64,000 nt of DNA from Desulfobulbaceae bacterium (GTDB lineage Bacteria; Desulfobacterota; Desulfobulbia; Desulfobulbales; Desulfocapsaceae): positions 113,174 through 177,173 of the forward strand of contig JAFLKM010000053.1 in assembly GCA_019163335.1 (NCBI GenBank), written 5' to 3'. Made by a program: the position numbers and the translations under genes. Below the pieces are notes generated by a model. That model did no database searches and was not told the origin of the DNA. It saw only the letters and a program-made list of their open reading frames with translations. Below, piece by piece: positions 36,564-46,778 of the stretch; the stretch's first letter is position 1; each line of letters opens with the position of its first letter.

Positions 36564-37190
36564 ATGAGTGAAAAACATTTTGACAAGGCGGCGGCGGGCT
36601 GGGATCAGAAACAGCGCCGGGTGGAAATGGCGGCCAAGATCGCTGGAGCCATCAGCAGCACCCTGCCGTTAACCCGGACAATACGGGCCATGGAGTACGG
36701 CTGCGGTACAGGCTTAGTCGGCCTTGCCCTGGCGCCGCAGCTTGCCTCGCTCACCGCAGTGGACACCTCCGCCGGAATGCTGGAGATCCTTGCCCGCAAG
36801 ATTGACGATGAAAAGATTGTAAACGTCATCCCGATGCGCCTTAATCTGCTGGATGAACCATGCACGGACAGGTTTGATCTGATCTTCTCGGCCATGGTAT
36901 TGCACCATGTCCAGGAGACGGACAAAATCCTGGCGCGTCTTTGTGATCTTCTGGTCGAGGGTGGTTATCTGGCTGTGGCGGACCTGTGGGAAGAAGATGG
37001 TTCATTTCATGATGCAAATGTGGAAGGAGTCATGCACCATGGGTTCAACCCGGCAGAACTGGCTGTGCGCCTAGGTGGTCTGGGCATGCAGGATCTGTCG
37101 TATACAGAGGTGCATTCCATCATAAAGACCAATGAGGCAGGAAGTGAGCGGGCGTACCCGGTATTTCTGCTCACTGGCAGGAAGAAATAA
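36564..37190 (+). CDS. Class I SAM-dependent methyltransferase
   Basis: A 208-residue Rossmann-fold methyltransferase. Motif I is MEYGCGTGLVGLAL (residues about 33-46), the acidic residue after strand 2 is in LTAVDTSAGML, and motif IV/post-I is FDLIFSAMVLHHVQETD. It is of the UbiE/small-molecule type; the substrate is unknown. The 23 bases just upstream of the ATG resemble the conserved element found at 41.4 and 50.6 kb. Confidence 0.88.
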   Translation: MSEKHFDKAAAGWDQKQRRVEMAAKIAGAISSTLPLTRTIRAMEYGCGTGLVGLALAPQLASLTAVDTSAGMLEILARKIDDEKIVNVIPMRLNLLDEPCTDRFDLIFSAMVLHHVQETDKILARLCDLLVEGGYLAVADLWEEDGSFHDANVEGVMHHGFNPAELAVRLGGLGMQDLSYTEVHSIIKTNEAGSERAYPVFLLTGRKK

Positions 37191-37221
37191 AAGTGTTCGC
37201 GCTCACCCCGGCCAATCTGTC

Positions 37222-37524
37222 ATGAACCCCGCTAAAGTGAATCGGAGCTGTGTCGCAGTGTTGACAGACCTCCCCAACATAGGGAAAGTCATCGCTGCAG
37301 ATTTAAGACTGCTTGGGATATACGAGCCCGGGCAGCTTGTGGGTAAATGTCCTTTTGAGATGTATGACCAGCTGTGCGAAAAAACAGCCATGCAGCATGA
37401 TCCATGTGTTATTGATGTTTTCATGTCCGTTGTCCGTTTTATGGATGGTGAAGAGCCTCGTGCCTGGTGGACATACACGGAAGAACGAAAACGGTTGCTC
37501 AGGCAGAAGTCCGGGAATTTGTGA
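37222..37524 (+). CDS. Cdd1-like helix-hairpin-helix protein
   Basis: A 100-residue protein with a helix-hairpin-helix segment (LTDLPNIGKVIAADLRLLGI) and a conserved tail (FMDGEEPRAWWTYTEERKRLL), as in the Cdd1/mitomycin-resistance-like (TfoX C-terminal-like) family. DNA binding is likely from the fold; the biological role is unknown. The ATG at 37222 is preferred over an upstream in-frame start inside the methyltransferase gene, because it aligns with the family. Confidence 0.8.
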   Translation: MNPAKVNRSCVAVLTDLPNIGKVIAADLRLLGIYEPGQLVGKCPFEMYDQLCEKTAMQHDPCVIDVFMSVVRFMDGEEPRAWWTYTEERKRLLRQKSGNL

Positions 37525-37603
37525 AATTTCTTTTCTGAACATGCTTCTTCCCCCTGTATTTTTGTTCCATTTTTTTTTCATGAGTTTCTCATAGGAGACA
37601 CAT

Positions 37604-38296
37604 ATGCACTATACTTCGGAAGTTCAAAAGATGTGTCCGGTGGCTCAGGGTGCCTGTCACGGGCCGGCTCCCATTCCACAGGAAGGCGGTTGGACCAAGG
37701 CCCGAGAGATCAAGGATATCAGCGGGCTGACCCATGGGGTCGGCTGGTGCGCACCGCAGCAGGGCGCCTGCAAGCTGACTCTGAACATCAAGGCCGGGAT
37801 TATAGAAGAGGCCTTGATCGAGACCCTGGGCTGTACCGGGATGACCCATTCTGCCGCCATGGCCTCGGAGATCCTGCCCGGAAAGACCATACTTGAGGCC
37901 CTAAATACCGATCTGGTCTGTGATGCCATCAACACCGCCATGCGCGAGTTGTTTCTGCAGATTGTCTATGGTCGAAGTCAGTCGGCATTTTCGGAGGGCG
38001 GGTTGCCCATTGGCGCCGGTCTGGAGGATCTGGGTAAAGGATTGCGCTCGGTGTGCGGCACCACTTATGGCACAAGAGTCAAGGGACCCCGTTACCTGGA
38101 AGTGACCGAGGGCTATGTGCTGGAGCTGGCCCTGGATGCTGACGAAGAGATTATCGGGTACAAGTTCGTCCATTTGGGGCGGATGATGGATGCGATTAAA
38201 AAGGGTATCGATCCCGGGCAGGCCATGGCAGATGCCACCGGCACCTATGGCCGTTTTGATGAAGCGGTCAGAACCATTGATCCTCGCAAGGAATAG
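37604..38296 (+). CDS. Iron-sulfur scaffold-like protein paired with GGGtGRT protein
   Basis: A 230-residue protein with a NifU/IscU-like core: LNIKAGIIEEALIETLGCTG and MASEILPGKTILEALN. The N-terminus has conserved cysteines (KMCPVAQGACHG and WCAPQQGACK). It lies 10 bases before a GGGtGRT-family gene, a pairing known in anaerobes, where this member is usually annotated as an Fe-S cluster assembly scaffold. The actual cargo and client are unknown. No isc or suf partners are adjacent. Confidence 0.75.
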   Translation: MHYTSEVQKMCPVAQGACHGPAPIPQEGGWTKAREIKDISGLTHGVGWCAPQQGACKLTLNIKAGIIEEALIETLGCTGMTHSAAMASEILPGKTILEALNTDLVCDAINTAMRELFLQIVYGRSQSAFSEGGLPIGAGLEDLGKGLRSVCGTTYGTRVKGPRYLEVTEGYVLELALDADEEIIGYKFVHLGRMMDAIKKGIDPGQAMADATGTYGRFDEAVRTIDPRKE

Positions 38297-38306
38297 GGAG
38301 AACATT

Positions 38307-39302
38307 ATGGCACTCTTTGAAAGTTATGATCGGCGGATAGAACAGATCAAACCTGTCCTTGCAAAATATGAGATAACGAGTCTTGAGGAGGCCAAGGCGA
38401 TCTGTGACGCCTATGGCGTTGACGTGGCCGCTCTTGTGCGCAAGATTCAGCCCATCTGTTTTGACAATGCCTGCTGGGCCTATACCCTGGGTGCGGCCAT
38501 TGCCATCAGAAAAGGGGAGACAAAGGCGGTGGATATAGCCATCACCCTGGGCGAGGGCCTGCAGGCCTTCTGTATCCCGGGATCGGTGGCGGATTCGCGG
38601 CAGGTGGGGATAGGCCATGGCAATCTGGCCTCCATGCTGCTCCGGGAAGAGACAAAGTGTTTTGCCTTTCTTGCCGGCCATGAATCCTTTGCCGCAGCGG
38701 AAGGCGCCATCGGCATTGCCCGATCAGCCAACCGGGTGCGTAAAAAACCGTTGCGGGTGATCCTGAATGGTCTGGGCAAGGATGCCGCCCAGATTATTTC
38801 GCGGATCAACGGCTTTACCCATGTGGAGACCATCTATGATTATGCCGCAAGTACCCTGACGGTGATTGAAGAGAAGGCGTATTCTCTGGGGGAACGGGCG
38901 GCGGTGCGCTGTTATGGCGCCGATGATGTTCGTGAGGGGGTGGCCATCAATCACCTGGAAGGAGTAGATGTCTCGATTACCGGAAACTCCACCAATCCCA
39001 CCCGGTTTCAGCACCCGGTGGCTGGTACCTACAAGAAAGAGTGCGTCCAGTTGGGCAGGAAATACTTTTCGGTGGCCTCCGGCGGCGGCACCGGGCGCAC
39101 CCTCCATCCTGATAATATGGCTGCCGGTCCTGCTTCCTACGGGATGACCGACACCATGGGACGGATGCATTCAGATGCCCAGTTTGCCGGTTCCTCTTCC
39201 GTCCCTGCCCATGTGGAGATGATGGGGCTTATCGGCATGGGCAATAACCCCATGGTTGGTGCCTCGGTGGCCGTGGCGGTGGCGCTGGAACAGGCCGCGT
39301 GA
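38307..39302 (+). CDS. GGGtGRT-family protein (function unknown)
   Basis: A 331-residue protein that carries the name-giving motif in VASGGGTGRTLHPDN. Other notable stretches are CFDNACWAYTLGAAIA, GIGHGNLASMLLREETKCFAF and GMTDTMGRMHSDAQ. The start at 38307 has AGGGAG upstream and follows the scaffold-like gene by 10 bases, so they are co-transcribed. The family is uncharacterised; pairing with a scaffold-like protein hints at a metal-cluster or cofactor role, which is inference. Confidence 0.88.
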   Translation: MALFESYDRRIEQIKPVLAKYEITSLEEAKAICDAYGVDVAALVRKIQPICFDNACWAYTLGAAIAIRKGETKAVDIAITLGEGLQAFCIPGSVADSRQVGIGHGNLASMLLREETKCFAFLAGHESFAAAEGAIGIARSANRVRKKPLRVILNGLGKDAAQIISRINGFTHVETIYDYAASTLTVIEEKAYSLGERAAVRCYGADDVREGVAINHLEGVDVSITGNSTNPTRFQHPVAGTYKKECVQLGRKYFSVASGGGTGRTLHPDNMAAGPASYGMTDTMGRMHSDAQFAGSSSVPAHVEMMGLIGMGNNPMVGASVAVAVALEQAA

Positions 39303-39318
39303 AAGTATAATTCGCCCT

Positions 39319-39360
39319 GTGCAGTGTACCGCCGGCTCCTTCGTCGGTTGCACACTGCAC
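39319..39360 (+). terminator. Hairpin ending the GGGtGRT operon
   Basis: GTGCAGTGT (39319-39327) pairs with ACACTGCAC (39352-39360); a further inner CCGG/CGG pairing strengthens it. It lies 16 bases after the GGGtGRT stop. There is no strict U-tract (CTCTCC follows), so efficiency is uncertain. Confidence 0.6.
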
Positions 39361-39459
39361 ACTCTCCTCCCCTCACCCTTCTTGCCTATTGCTACGTCGC
39401 CGTCGCTTGCGTGCCTTCTTTGGTGTCCACTTACATGTTTCTTGAAATAAGACCGGTTA

Positions 39460-39738
39460 TTATTCCTGCCGGGTAGGGATTCCCTGATGACGGCAGATGC
39501 AGGCCTCTATCTCTTCCAGGGAAACATCCGCTGACTCGACGACGATCTCGTCGTCTACCATGACCGCCGGTGCCACCGGCAGATCCAGCTCAAACCAGGC
39601 ATCGGTCAGGTATTCTTCCCTGGGTTTTGCAATAACCTCAATGGTAACATTATATTTAGCACCCAACCTGGGCATTATTTCGAGAAAATGGCCTCAGGTC
39701 TTGCCATTGGGTTCGTTGAGGAAAAAACGTAATAACAT
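39460..39738 (-). CDS. Probable selenoprotein, thioredoxin-like, UGA read as Sec15
   Basis: The gene starts at ATG 39738, which has AAGGAG six bases upstream, and reads MLLRFFLNEPNGKT, then TGA (39696-39694), then GHFLEIMPRLGAKYNV to a normal TAA at 39460. Reading UGA as selenocysteine gives 92 residues with Sec in a GKT-U-GHF context after a first beta strand, the place of the redox residue in thioredoxin-fold proteins. CCCAGGTTGGG (39672-39662) can form a small stem with a GG-containing loop 22-32 bases after UGA, compatible with a bacterial SECIS. A shorter frame from ATG 39675 lacks a ribosome site and the first strand. Thioredoxin-like assignment is inference. Confidence 0.75.
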
Positions 39739-39760
39739 GACAACTCCTTGTTTGATGTGA

Positions 39761-39795
39761 TTTCCTTGCTCGTCTCTACATGACGAGCAAGGAAA
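39761..39795 (-). promoter_or_regulatory. Strong hairpin between hslO and the selenoprotein gene
   Basis: A perfect 14-bp stem (39761-39774 with 39782-39795, containing CCTTGCTCGTC) has a 7-base loop. It lies after the hslO stop and about 10 bases before the AAGGAG of the selenoprotein gene. It has no U-tract on the minus strand. It could be an attenuator, a processing site or a weak terminator. Confidence 0.5.
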
Positions 39796-39820
39796 ATGCA
39801 CCACTGGGTATACCTGATGT

Positions 39821-40744
39821 TCAGGTTGTTGCAGTTTGAGCCTGCTTTTCCCGGCAGATGTCTGCCAGGGCCTGTTGCTCAAAAGGGTAGTGCTGGTTGC
39901 AGAAATGACAGGTGAGGGTGACTGGGAAGGGGCCGTTGGCGCGCATGTCTTCAAGATCTGCCAGTGACAGGTGCAGCAGAAGGAGGCGCATCCGTTCAGC
40001 GTCACAGCGACAGCGGTAAAGGATGGTTTTTTTCTCCAGGATGACAGGCAGGAAAGGGGCGAGCTGTTCTTCCAGCCATGGCTCGATCTTGTGGCCTTCT
40101 GCCAGGGCCTTTCCCAGAGATGGCAGGGCTTGGGTCTGCTGCTCAAGACTTGCGAATATCTTTTTATCGGCACCGGGCATGGCCTGTAACAACAGGCCAC
40201 CGGCACCGGCAAGCTCCCCACGAGAATCAAAAGAAACTGAAAGATGAATGGCGGTGGGGGTTTGTTCGGAAATTCGGTAATACGTGGCGATTTCAGCCGC
40301 GATGTTGCCGGATTGCAAGGCGAGACTGGAACTGAAAGGCTGTCTGCCTTCTTCCATAAAACGGGTTATGGTGAGAAAACCTTCCCCCCACAGGGGCTCG
40401 AGATGGTTTGTTCCTTCCAGGGATGCCAACGGGGTGGCCAAGGGAATCGGAACCTGTTTGAGATAGCCCCGCACCTCTCCGGTGGCGGTGGCCTCTACCA
40501 CAAGACCTTTGACCGGTCCAGAGCAGTCAATGCGCAGGTTGATCTCATCCTGTCCTTTCAGTGTGGAGACCATGAGTGCCGTCCCCAGCAAGGCCTGTCC
40601 GAGGAGCAGCGTTTCCAGGTCGCCAAGGGCATGTCGATTTCGCATCTCCCGAACAAGCGAGGTGCCTTCAATGATGACTCCCCTGACTGTTTTTTCAGCC
40701 AGCAAAAAAGAGGAGGCGATGCCGGCTTCAGCGGGTGATTCCAT
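39821..40744 (-). CDS. hslO: Hsp33 redox-regulated chaperone
   Basis: A 307-residue Hsp33. The N-terminal half has LLLGQALLGTALMVSTLKGQ and IDCSGPVKGLVVEA. The C-terminal zinc/redox switch cysteines are in YRCRCDAERM and LTCHFCNQHY; the first pair is CxC and the second CxxC, as in the family. Under oxidative and heat stress, disulfide formation releases zinc and turns on holdase activity. Directly downstream is the probable selenoprotein, suggesting a shared thiol-stress theme. Confidence 0.95.
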   Translation of the reverse strand: MESPAEAGIASSFLLAEKTVRGVIIEGTSLVREMRNRHALGDLETLLLGQALLGTALMVSTLKGQDEINLRIDCSGPVKGLVVEATATGEVRGYLKQVPIPLATPLASLEGTNHLEPLWGEGFLTITRFMEEGRQPFSSSLALQSGNIAAEIATYYRISEQTPTAIHLSVSFDSRGELAGAGGLLLQAMPGADKKIFASLEQQTQALPSLGKALAEGHKIEPWLEEQLAPFLPVILEKKTILYRCRCDAERMRLLLLHLSLADLEDMRANGPFPVTLTCHFCNQHYPFEQQALADICREKQAQTATT

Positions 40745-40814
40745 TTTTTAGTCGGGGAGCTTTCTCTACGAATGCTGATGCCAGGGACGTTGTGCCCTGG
40801 AGTTGACTACAAGC

Positions 40815-41300
40815 CTATGATGTGGCGCAACAGGTGTATGGGTTCACCGTCATGATCGGGCAAGGGGCGGCCTTGACCACTTTGTCGGCAATGCTCCCGA
40901 ACATAACTTTTTCCAGACCCTTATATCCATGGGTGCCCATGACGATCAGATTCCCCTGGGTCTGGACGACGTATTCGATAATCTTCTCAGCGACATCCCC
41001 CATCAGAATTTTAGAGTGCAGGGCGGTTACTCCCATGGCCTTGAAAACTCTTTCGTTTTCCTGGCAAAACTTGTCCATTCGTTCCTCGGCGCTGGTAAAT
41101 AGCTCCTGCACCAGATCCGGGGCGTTCATCTGGGGGACAAAGAATCCGGAGTAATCGGCAAAATCCTGAACCACAAAAATCAGATTCAGCGAGGCCTTGA
41201 AGGTTCCGGCGACATAGGCGGCGGATTCGGCAATTAACTGGGCATTTTCAGAAAAATCAATGGGGGTAATCACTTGTTTGATATCAGCGATTCTTTTCAT
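40815..41300 (-). CDS. uspA: Universal stress protein (UspA family)
   Basis: A 161-residue single-domain Usp. The ATP-binding signature is present near the C-terminus (MGTHGYKGLEKVMFGSIADK, a G-2x-G-9x-GS pattern), and the N-terminal strand is QVITPIDFSENAQ. It is expected in the cytoplasm. The gene appears alone; CCAGGG/CCCTGG (40781-40800) can form a short hairpin after its stop. The conserved 40-nt element lies about 100 bases upstream of its start, oriented so that it could be in its 5' leader. Confidence 0.92.
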   Translation of the reverse strand: MKRIADIKQVITPIDFSENAQLIAESAAYVAGTFKASLNLIFVVQDFADYSGFFVPQMNAPDLVQELFTSAEERMDKFCQENERVFKAMGVTALHSKILMGDVAEKIIEYVVQTQGNLIVMGTHGYKGLEKVMFGSIADKVVKAAPCPIMTVNPYTCCATS

Positions 41301-41368
41301 GGCTCACCTTCCTATGGTCAAGGATTGATTCGTGGTACATCTGCATCATCTGCTTCTTTAGTGTCTGA

Positions 41369-41438
41369 CAGATTGCTTTTTTGGTTTTTTTACAAGGGAA
41401 TAATCTGTGAAAAGCACTTGTCCCGTTCATCGGGGTTA
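41369..41438. repeat. Conserved hairpin-bearing element, copy A (upstream of uspA)
   Basis: The core at 41399-41438 matches the core of copy B (50598-50637) at 36 of 40 positions. Each core contains CCCG/CGGG around TTC(A/G)T and is preceded at 25-30 bases by CAGATT, which can pair with the AATCTG in the core. All four differences are transitions. Orientation and function are unknown; on minus it would lie in the uspA leader. Confidence 0.7.
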
Positions 41439-41585
41439 GTAAAATGTTCGCACAATTTGCCGTATGATGCAAGTCCTTCGAGGGGGCTGGTTCAAAGAAA
41501 CAGGCCACCGGGTCATGCAGGGGAGTATCTCACCAGTCCGGCTTTTTGAGTTTTTTAGTCAATCTCCCGCTGCGTCCTTTTCCTT

Positions 41586-43733
41586 CTACTCAGGAAAAAT
41601 GGCTGCTTCATTTTTTTCAGGGACGGGCTCTTTGTCTTTGATATCTGCCGCTGCTGGTACTTCTTCCGGAGGTGGCATTGCCGCTTCCGGGGGCAGGAAC
41701 TGGGTCACGTCCGCTGCTTGCGTCAGTGCAGAATAAGGACCGGATATTTTGTAAGGGACAACTGTCAAGGCGTTGGATTCCCCTGCCTCTCTGTTCTTAT
41801 CCAGTGGAGTTTCAAGGGGAAGTGTGACACTCAGTATAAAGTCTACTTGCTGTCCGGTCAGGTCAATGGTGCCGCCTCCGTGTATCTGCATGGTTTCTGA
41901 TGTCAGGGTGAGATCGTCATTGGAGAGGAGGCCCTCTTTTATCAGGGCGGTGCCGGTCAGTTGGGAAAATTCAGTGCCTTTGTCGTCCAGGGTGGTCTTT
42001 GCCGGCGGCTCATTGGGGGGCGTTTTCGTTGCCGCCAGGGTTGTTTCGATTTGCTGCCGGACGGGGAATGCTTTGAGGTTTCCGTTCAGGATCTCCAGGC
42101 GCAGGGTTCCATTCATGTGTTGTAAAAGATCATCCTGGGCCAAGCCGCTGGTAGTAAGATCAGCATTGAGGAAGGCCGTCCCTGCCACATCCTCCTGGCC
42201 GGTCATGTCCTGATAGAGCTGTTTCAGCTTAACCTTGTTGATTCGCGGCTTGAGCTGGATTTGCGGCACATCTCCTGTGACATCAACCCTGGCTTCGAGT
42301 TTTATCGTGCCATCGTACCAATTGGCTGTGAGCGGTGCCAGTTGAATCACGCCGTCTTTGCTGTTGAGTTTTATTTGAACCTGCGAAAGTGCCGCTCCCC
42401 CGACCTTCACGGAATCGAGTTGCAGGTCCAGCTGGAGCAGAAGGTCGTCGAGCAATTGAACGGGGATGCCGGGAGAATTGGTGGCTGATTTTCCGCTATA
42501 GCGGTCAAGATCCAATTGGTTTAAATGAATGGCCGCCTCGTAAGCCGGATTCTTTAAATCCTTGATCGTCATGGCCCCGGTCACTGTAGTTGCATCAAGC
42601 ATCATTGTCAGGTCGGTGAACTCTATCAGATCCCTGTTTCCTTTAACCAGCATGTTTCCACTCAGAAGGGTGAAAGCGTCTTTATTCTGTACAAGCGGCA
42701 GGGTGGTTTTTATCTGTTTCAGGATCGGTTGCGGTGAACATTCCGGGATCTTGAGCGCCAGGGTAACTTCAGGGTTGGTGAAATTCTCCACGGTGCCGCT
42801 GCCTTGCAGGACAGCATTGTCCTGGCTCAAGGAAAAATCCTTGATGGTTACCTTCTGCTCGCGCAGGTGAATGTCACTGTTCGTGGTTAAACCGATTTTC
42901 ATGCCTCGTTTGGGCAGGGATTTTCCTTTGAGCGTTGCGTCCATCCGGAGATCTTCGAGGAGCAGGCGCCGCTCATGCCAGAACAGGGTGGCATTGCCCT
43001 GCATGGTGATGTCTCCTGAACGCGGCAGGGAGGTCTTCTTGCCGTGATTGTCCAGGGTAAGGTTAAAGTCAGCCTCAACGGGAAAAGGGATATTTTCTCT
43101 GAGCCGTCCGGTTTTGATCTGGACATCTTTGAGGAAGATGATTGTGTCGGTCTGGCGATTATCATAACGCAGATTGACACGGGTGAGATGGAGCTTGCCC
43201 AAATCAAGCCCGTTTACCCCAAGGAGGAATCTGGTCAGGGGAGGCGTTGCCGGGGTAATCTGAGTTTCTGGGGGGGCAGGCTCGGTGCCCTGGTCGGCGG
43301 CGGCCCCTTTTTCGCCGGACAATTTGCTGATTCTTTGCCAGTTATTCAGCCCCTCCTTGTTCTGGAGAAGGTTCAGGGTGACTCCGTCGAGCACGATCGA
43401 GGCCATGTGCAGGCGTTTCTGAAGCAGCAGGGGCAGGATTGACAGCTCTATTTTAGTCTGCTCACTGGCGATGCAGGTGCTGTTTGTAAAAAGCGAATTG
43501 CCGGCCAGACGTGCTTTGTTGAGGGTACAGGTGGCGTTGAGCCATGGGGAGGTCTGGATTTGGATATCTCCGGCGATCTCCAGTTGCTTTCCTGTTTTTT
43601 CTTTGACCAGCTCAATGAGTTGATCTTTGTAATCATTGGGATTGAAAAAAACAGGAAGGGCCAATATCAAAACGTACAGGGATACGCACACAATAAAGAA
43701 AAGGCCTACAATCCATCGCACAAAGGTGATCAT
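41586..43733 (-). CDS. asmA: AsmA-family protein
   Basis: A 715-residue protein with one N-terminal membrane helix (IVGLFFIVCVSLYVLILALPVF), then FNPNDYKDQLIELVKEKTG, the characteristic AsmA start. The rest is a long beta-rich periplasmic body, with the C-terminal AsmA-like block (LRLEILNGNLKAFPVRQQIE and GGGTIDLTGQQVDF). AsmA/TamB-like proteins are thought to bridge the periplasm and help lipid transport to the outer membrane. A Pro/Glu-rich tail follows. The gene stands alone. Confidence 0.9.
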   Translation of the reverse strand: MITFVRWIVGLFFIVCVSLYVLILALPVFFNPNDYKDQLIELVKEKTGKQLEIAGDIQIQTSPWLNATCTLNKARLAGNSLFTNSTCIASEQTKIELSILPLLLQKRLHMASIVLDGVTLNLLQNKEGLNNWQRISKLSGEKGAAADQGTEPAPPETQITPATPPLTRFLLGVNGLDLGKLHLTRVNLRYDNRQTDTIIFLKDVQIKTGRLRENIPFPVEADFNLTLDNHGKKTSLPRSGDITMQGNATLFWHERRLLLEDLRMDATLKGKSLPKRGMKIGLTTNSDIHLREQKVTIKDFSLSQDNAVLQGSGTVENFTNPEVTLALKIPECSPQPILKQIKTTLPLVQNKDAFTLLSGNMLVKGNRDLIEFTDLTMMLDATTVTGAMTIKDLKNPAYEAAIHLNQLDLDRYSGKSATNSPGIPVQLLDDLLLQLDLQLDSVKVGGAALSQVQIKLNSKDGVIQLAPLTANWYDGTIKLEARVDVTGDVPQIQLKPRINKVKLKQLYQDMTGQEDVAGTAFLNADLTTSGLAQDDLLQHMNGTLRLEILNGNLKAFPVRQQIETTLAATKTPPNEPPAKTTLDDKGTEFSQLTGTALIKEGLLSNDDLTLTSETMQIHGGGTIDLTGQQVDFILSVTLPLETPLDKNREAGESNALTVVPYKISGPYSALTQAADVTQFLPPEAAMPPPEEVPAAADIKDKEPVPEKNEAAIFPE

Positions 43734-43945
43734 GTTTTCTCTCTGTGAATTTGAGTTGCGTCAATCAGATACATTGGTGGCGATTGTTATGGAATAAACA
43801 CTACAGTTCTGCATCAAATACGGTTCAGGCCAGCACTGACCCGGTGTCGCCTGCTATCTCTTAAAAGATAAAGAGCGACCGGCTCCTTATACCGCCTCTG
43901 ATACCCGGAGGGCAATAGGATTTCACCGGTTGAGGCAGATACTTT

Positions 43946-45973
<2,028 letters not shown>

Positions 45974-46162
45974 TTATTTTGGCGCCTGAAGGAGGGTTCC
46001 GCCTTTGGCGATGTTTTCATGCTCCACTTCATCGATAAAGATAAGGATGGCCTCAGGTGGCTTGGCCGCTTCCTTGGAGATGACCTCGGTGACCCCTTTG
46101 CAGATATTTTCTTTCTGTGTTTTGCTCAATTTGCCGGCAACGCGAATGTTTACATAGGGCAT
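45974..46162 (-). CDS. 4-oxalocrotonate tautomerase-like protein
   Basis: A 62-residue protein that starts MPYVNIRVAGKLSKTQKENI. After loss of Met the N-terminal proline is the catalytic base of the tautomerase superfamily. The ATG at 46162 has AAAGGAGAC upstream; the longer frame is not needed. Such small 4-OT homologues often have unknown substrates. It is six bases ahead of ligA. Confidence 0.88.
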   Translation of the reverse strand: MPYVNIRVAGKLSKTQKENICKGVTEVISKEAAKPPEAILIFIDEVEHENIAKGGTLLQAPK

Positions 46163-46223
46163 GTGTGTCTCCTTTTTGGTTCGGGTTTTGTGGTTATTGT
46201 TCCAGCGGGGTTTCCGCATTCTA

Positions 46224-46778
46224 CTATCGAGGGCAGATCTGGCGGACATCTCCAGGAATCTGCTCTTCACTAATTCCCAGCTCATGGGCAAAGAGGAGGA
46301 CTTCTTCTATGGTACAGTTGAAAACGAAGGCCAGGGAGGGGCGAGCGTCTTTTGAGCCTGAGCTGACGGAACAGCAAGCAGGGGTAAGCTTGACTTCGCC
46401 TGCGCTTTGCCCGGTTTTTTGCAGTAAAAGCAGAAAGGCCTCTGCTACGGCGTCGCGTAAATCATTGCAGTCTCTCTCCTGCCGCCTGCAAAAGGCGGTC
46501 AGGCGCTGCCAGTTGAACAGGGCCCGCTTGATCCCGCGATAGACAGGGAGCTCCCGTTGCTCGTAACAAAGATCGCGCAGCAGGATCTCATGATAGCGGG
46601 CTATGGCTGCCTCGAGGAGAGTATGTATCTCCCCGGCTTCGAGATGCAGGCGCGGCCCTTGCGGATCTTCAGTGAGATGGTGCAGGGCCGAATGAAAGGC
46701 TACCTCCGGAAGCTCTCCTGAATGACGGACAATGAACCATTCTTCCTCCAGCAGTTCCTGTCGCGAAGGGTACATCAT
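46224..46778 (-). CDS. Unknown protein translationally coupled to hemA
   Basis: A 184-residue protein (starting MMYPSRQELLEEEWFIVRHS). Its ATG overlaps the hemA stop (ATGA), so it is very probably translated with hemA. It is largely helical, with a cysteine cluster near the middle (CRRQERDCNDL) and a CC pair (LTPACCSVSSG). No domain was recognised. Given hemA, ccsB and siroheme synthase in the same run, a heme-related role is possible but unproven. Confidence 0.7.
   Translation of the reverse strand: MMYPSRQELLEEEWFIVRHSGELPEVAFHSALHHLTEDPQGPRLHLEAGEIHTLLEAAIARYHEILLRDLCYEQRELPVYRGIKRALFNWQRLTAFCRRQERDCNDLRDAVAEAFLLLLQKTGQSAGEVKLTPACCSVSSGSKDARPSLAFVFNCTIEEVLLFAHELGISEEQIPGDVRQICPR

Noticed and set aside
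39460..39675. A short gene starting at ATG 39675
   Set aside because: There is no Shine-Dalgarno and the first beta strand would be missing; the UGA-containing frame from 39738 explains the locus better.
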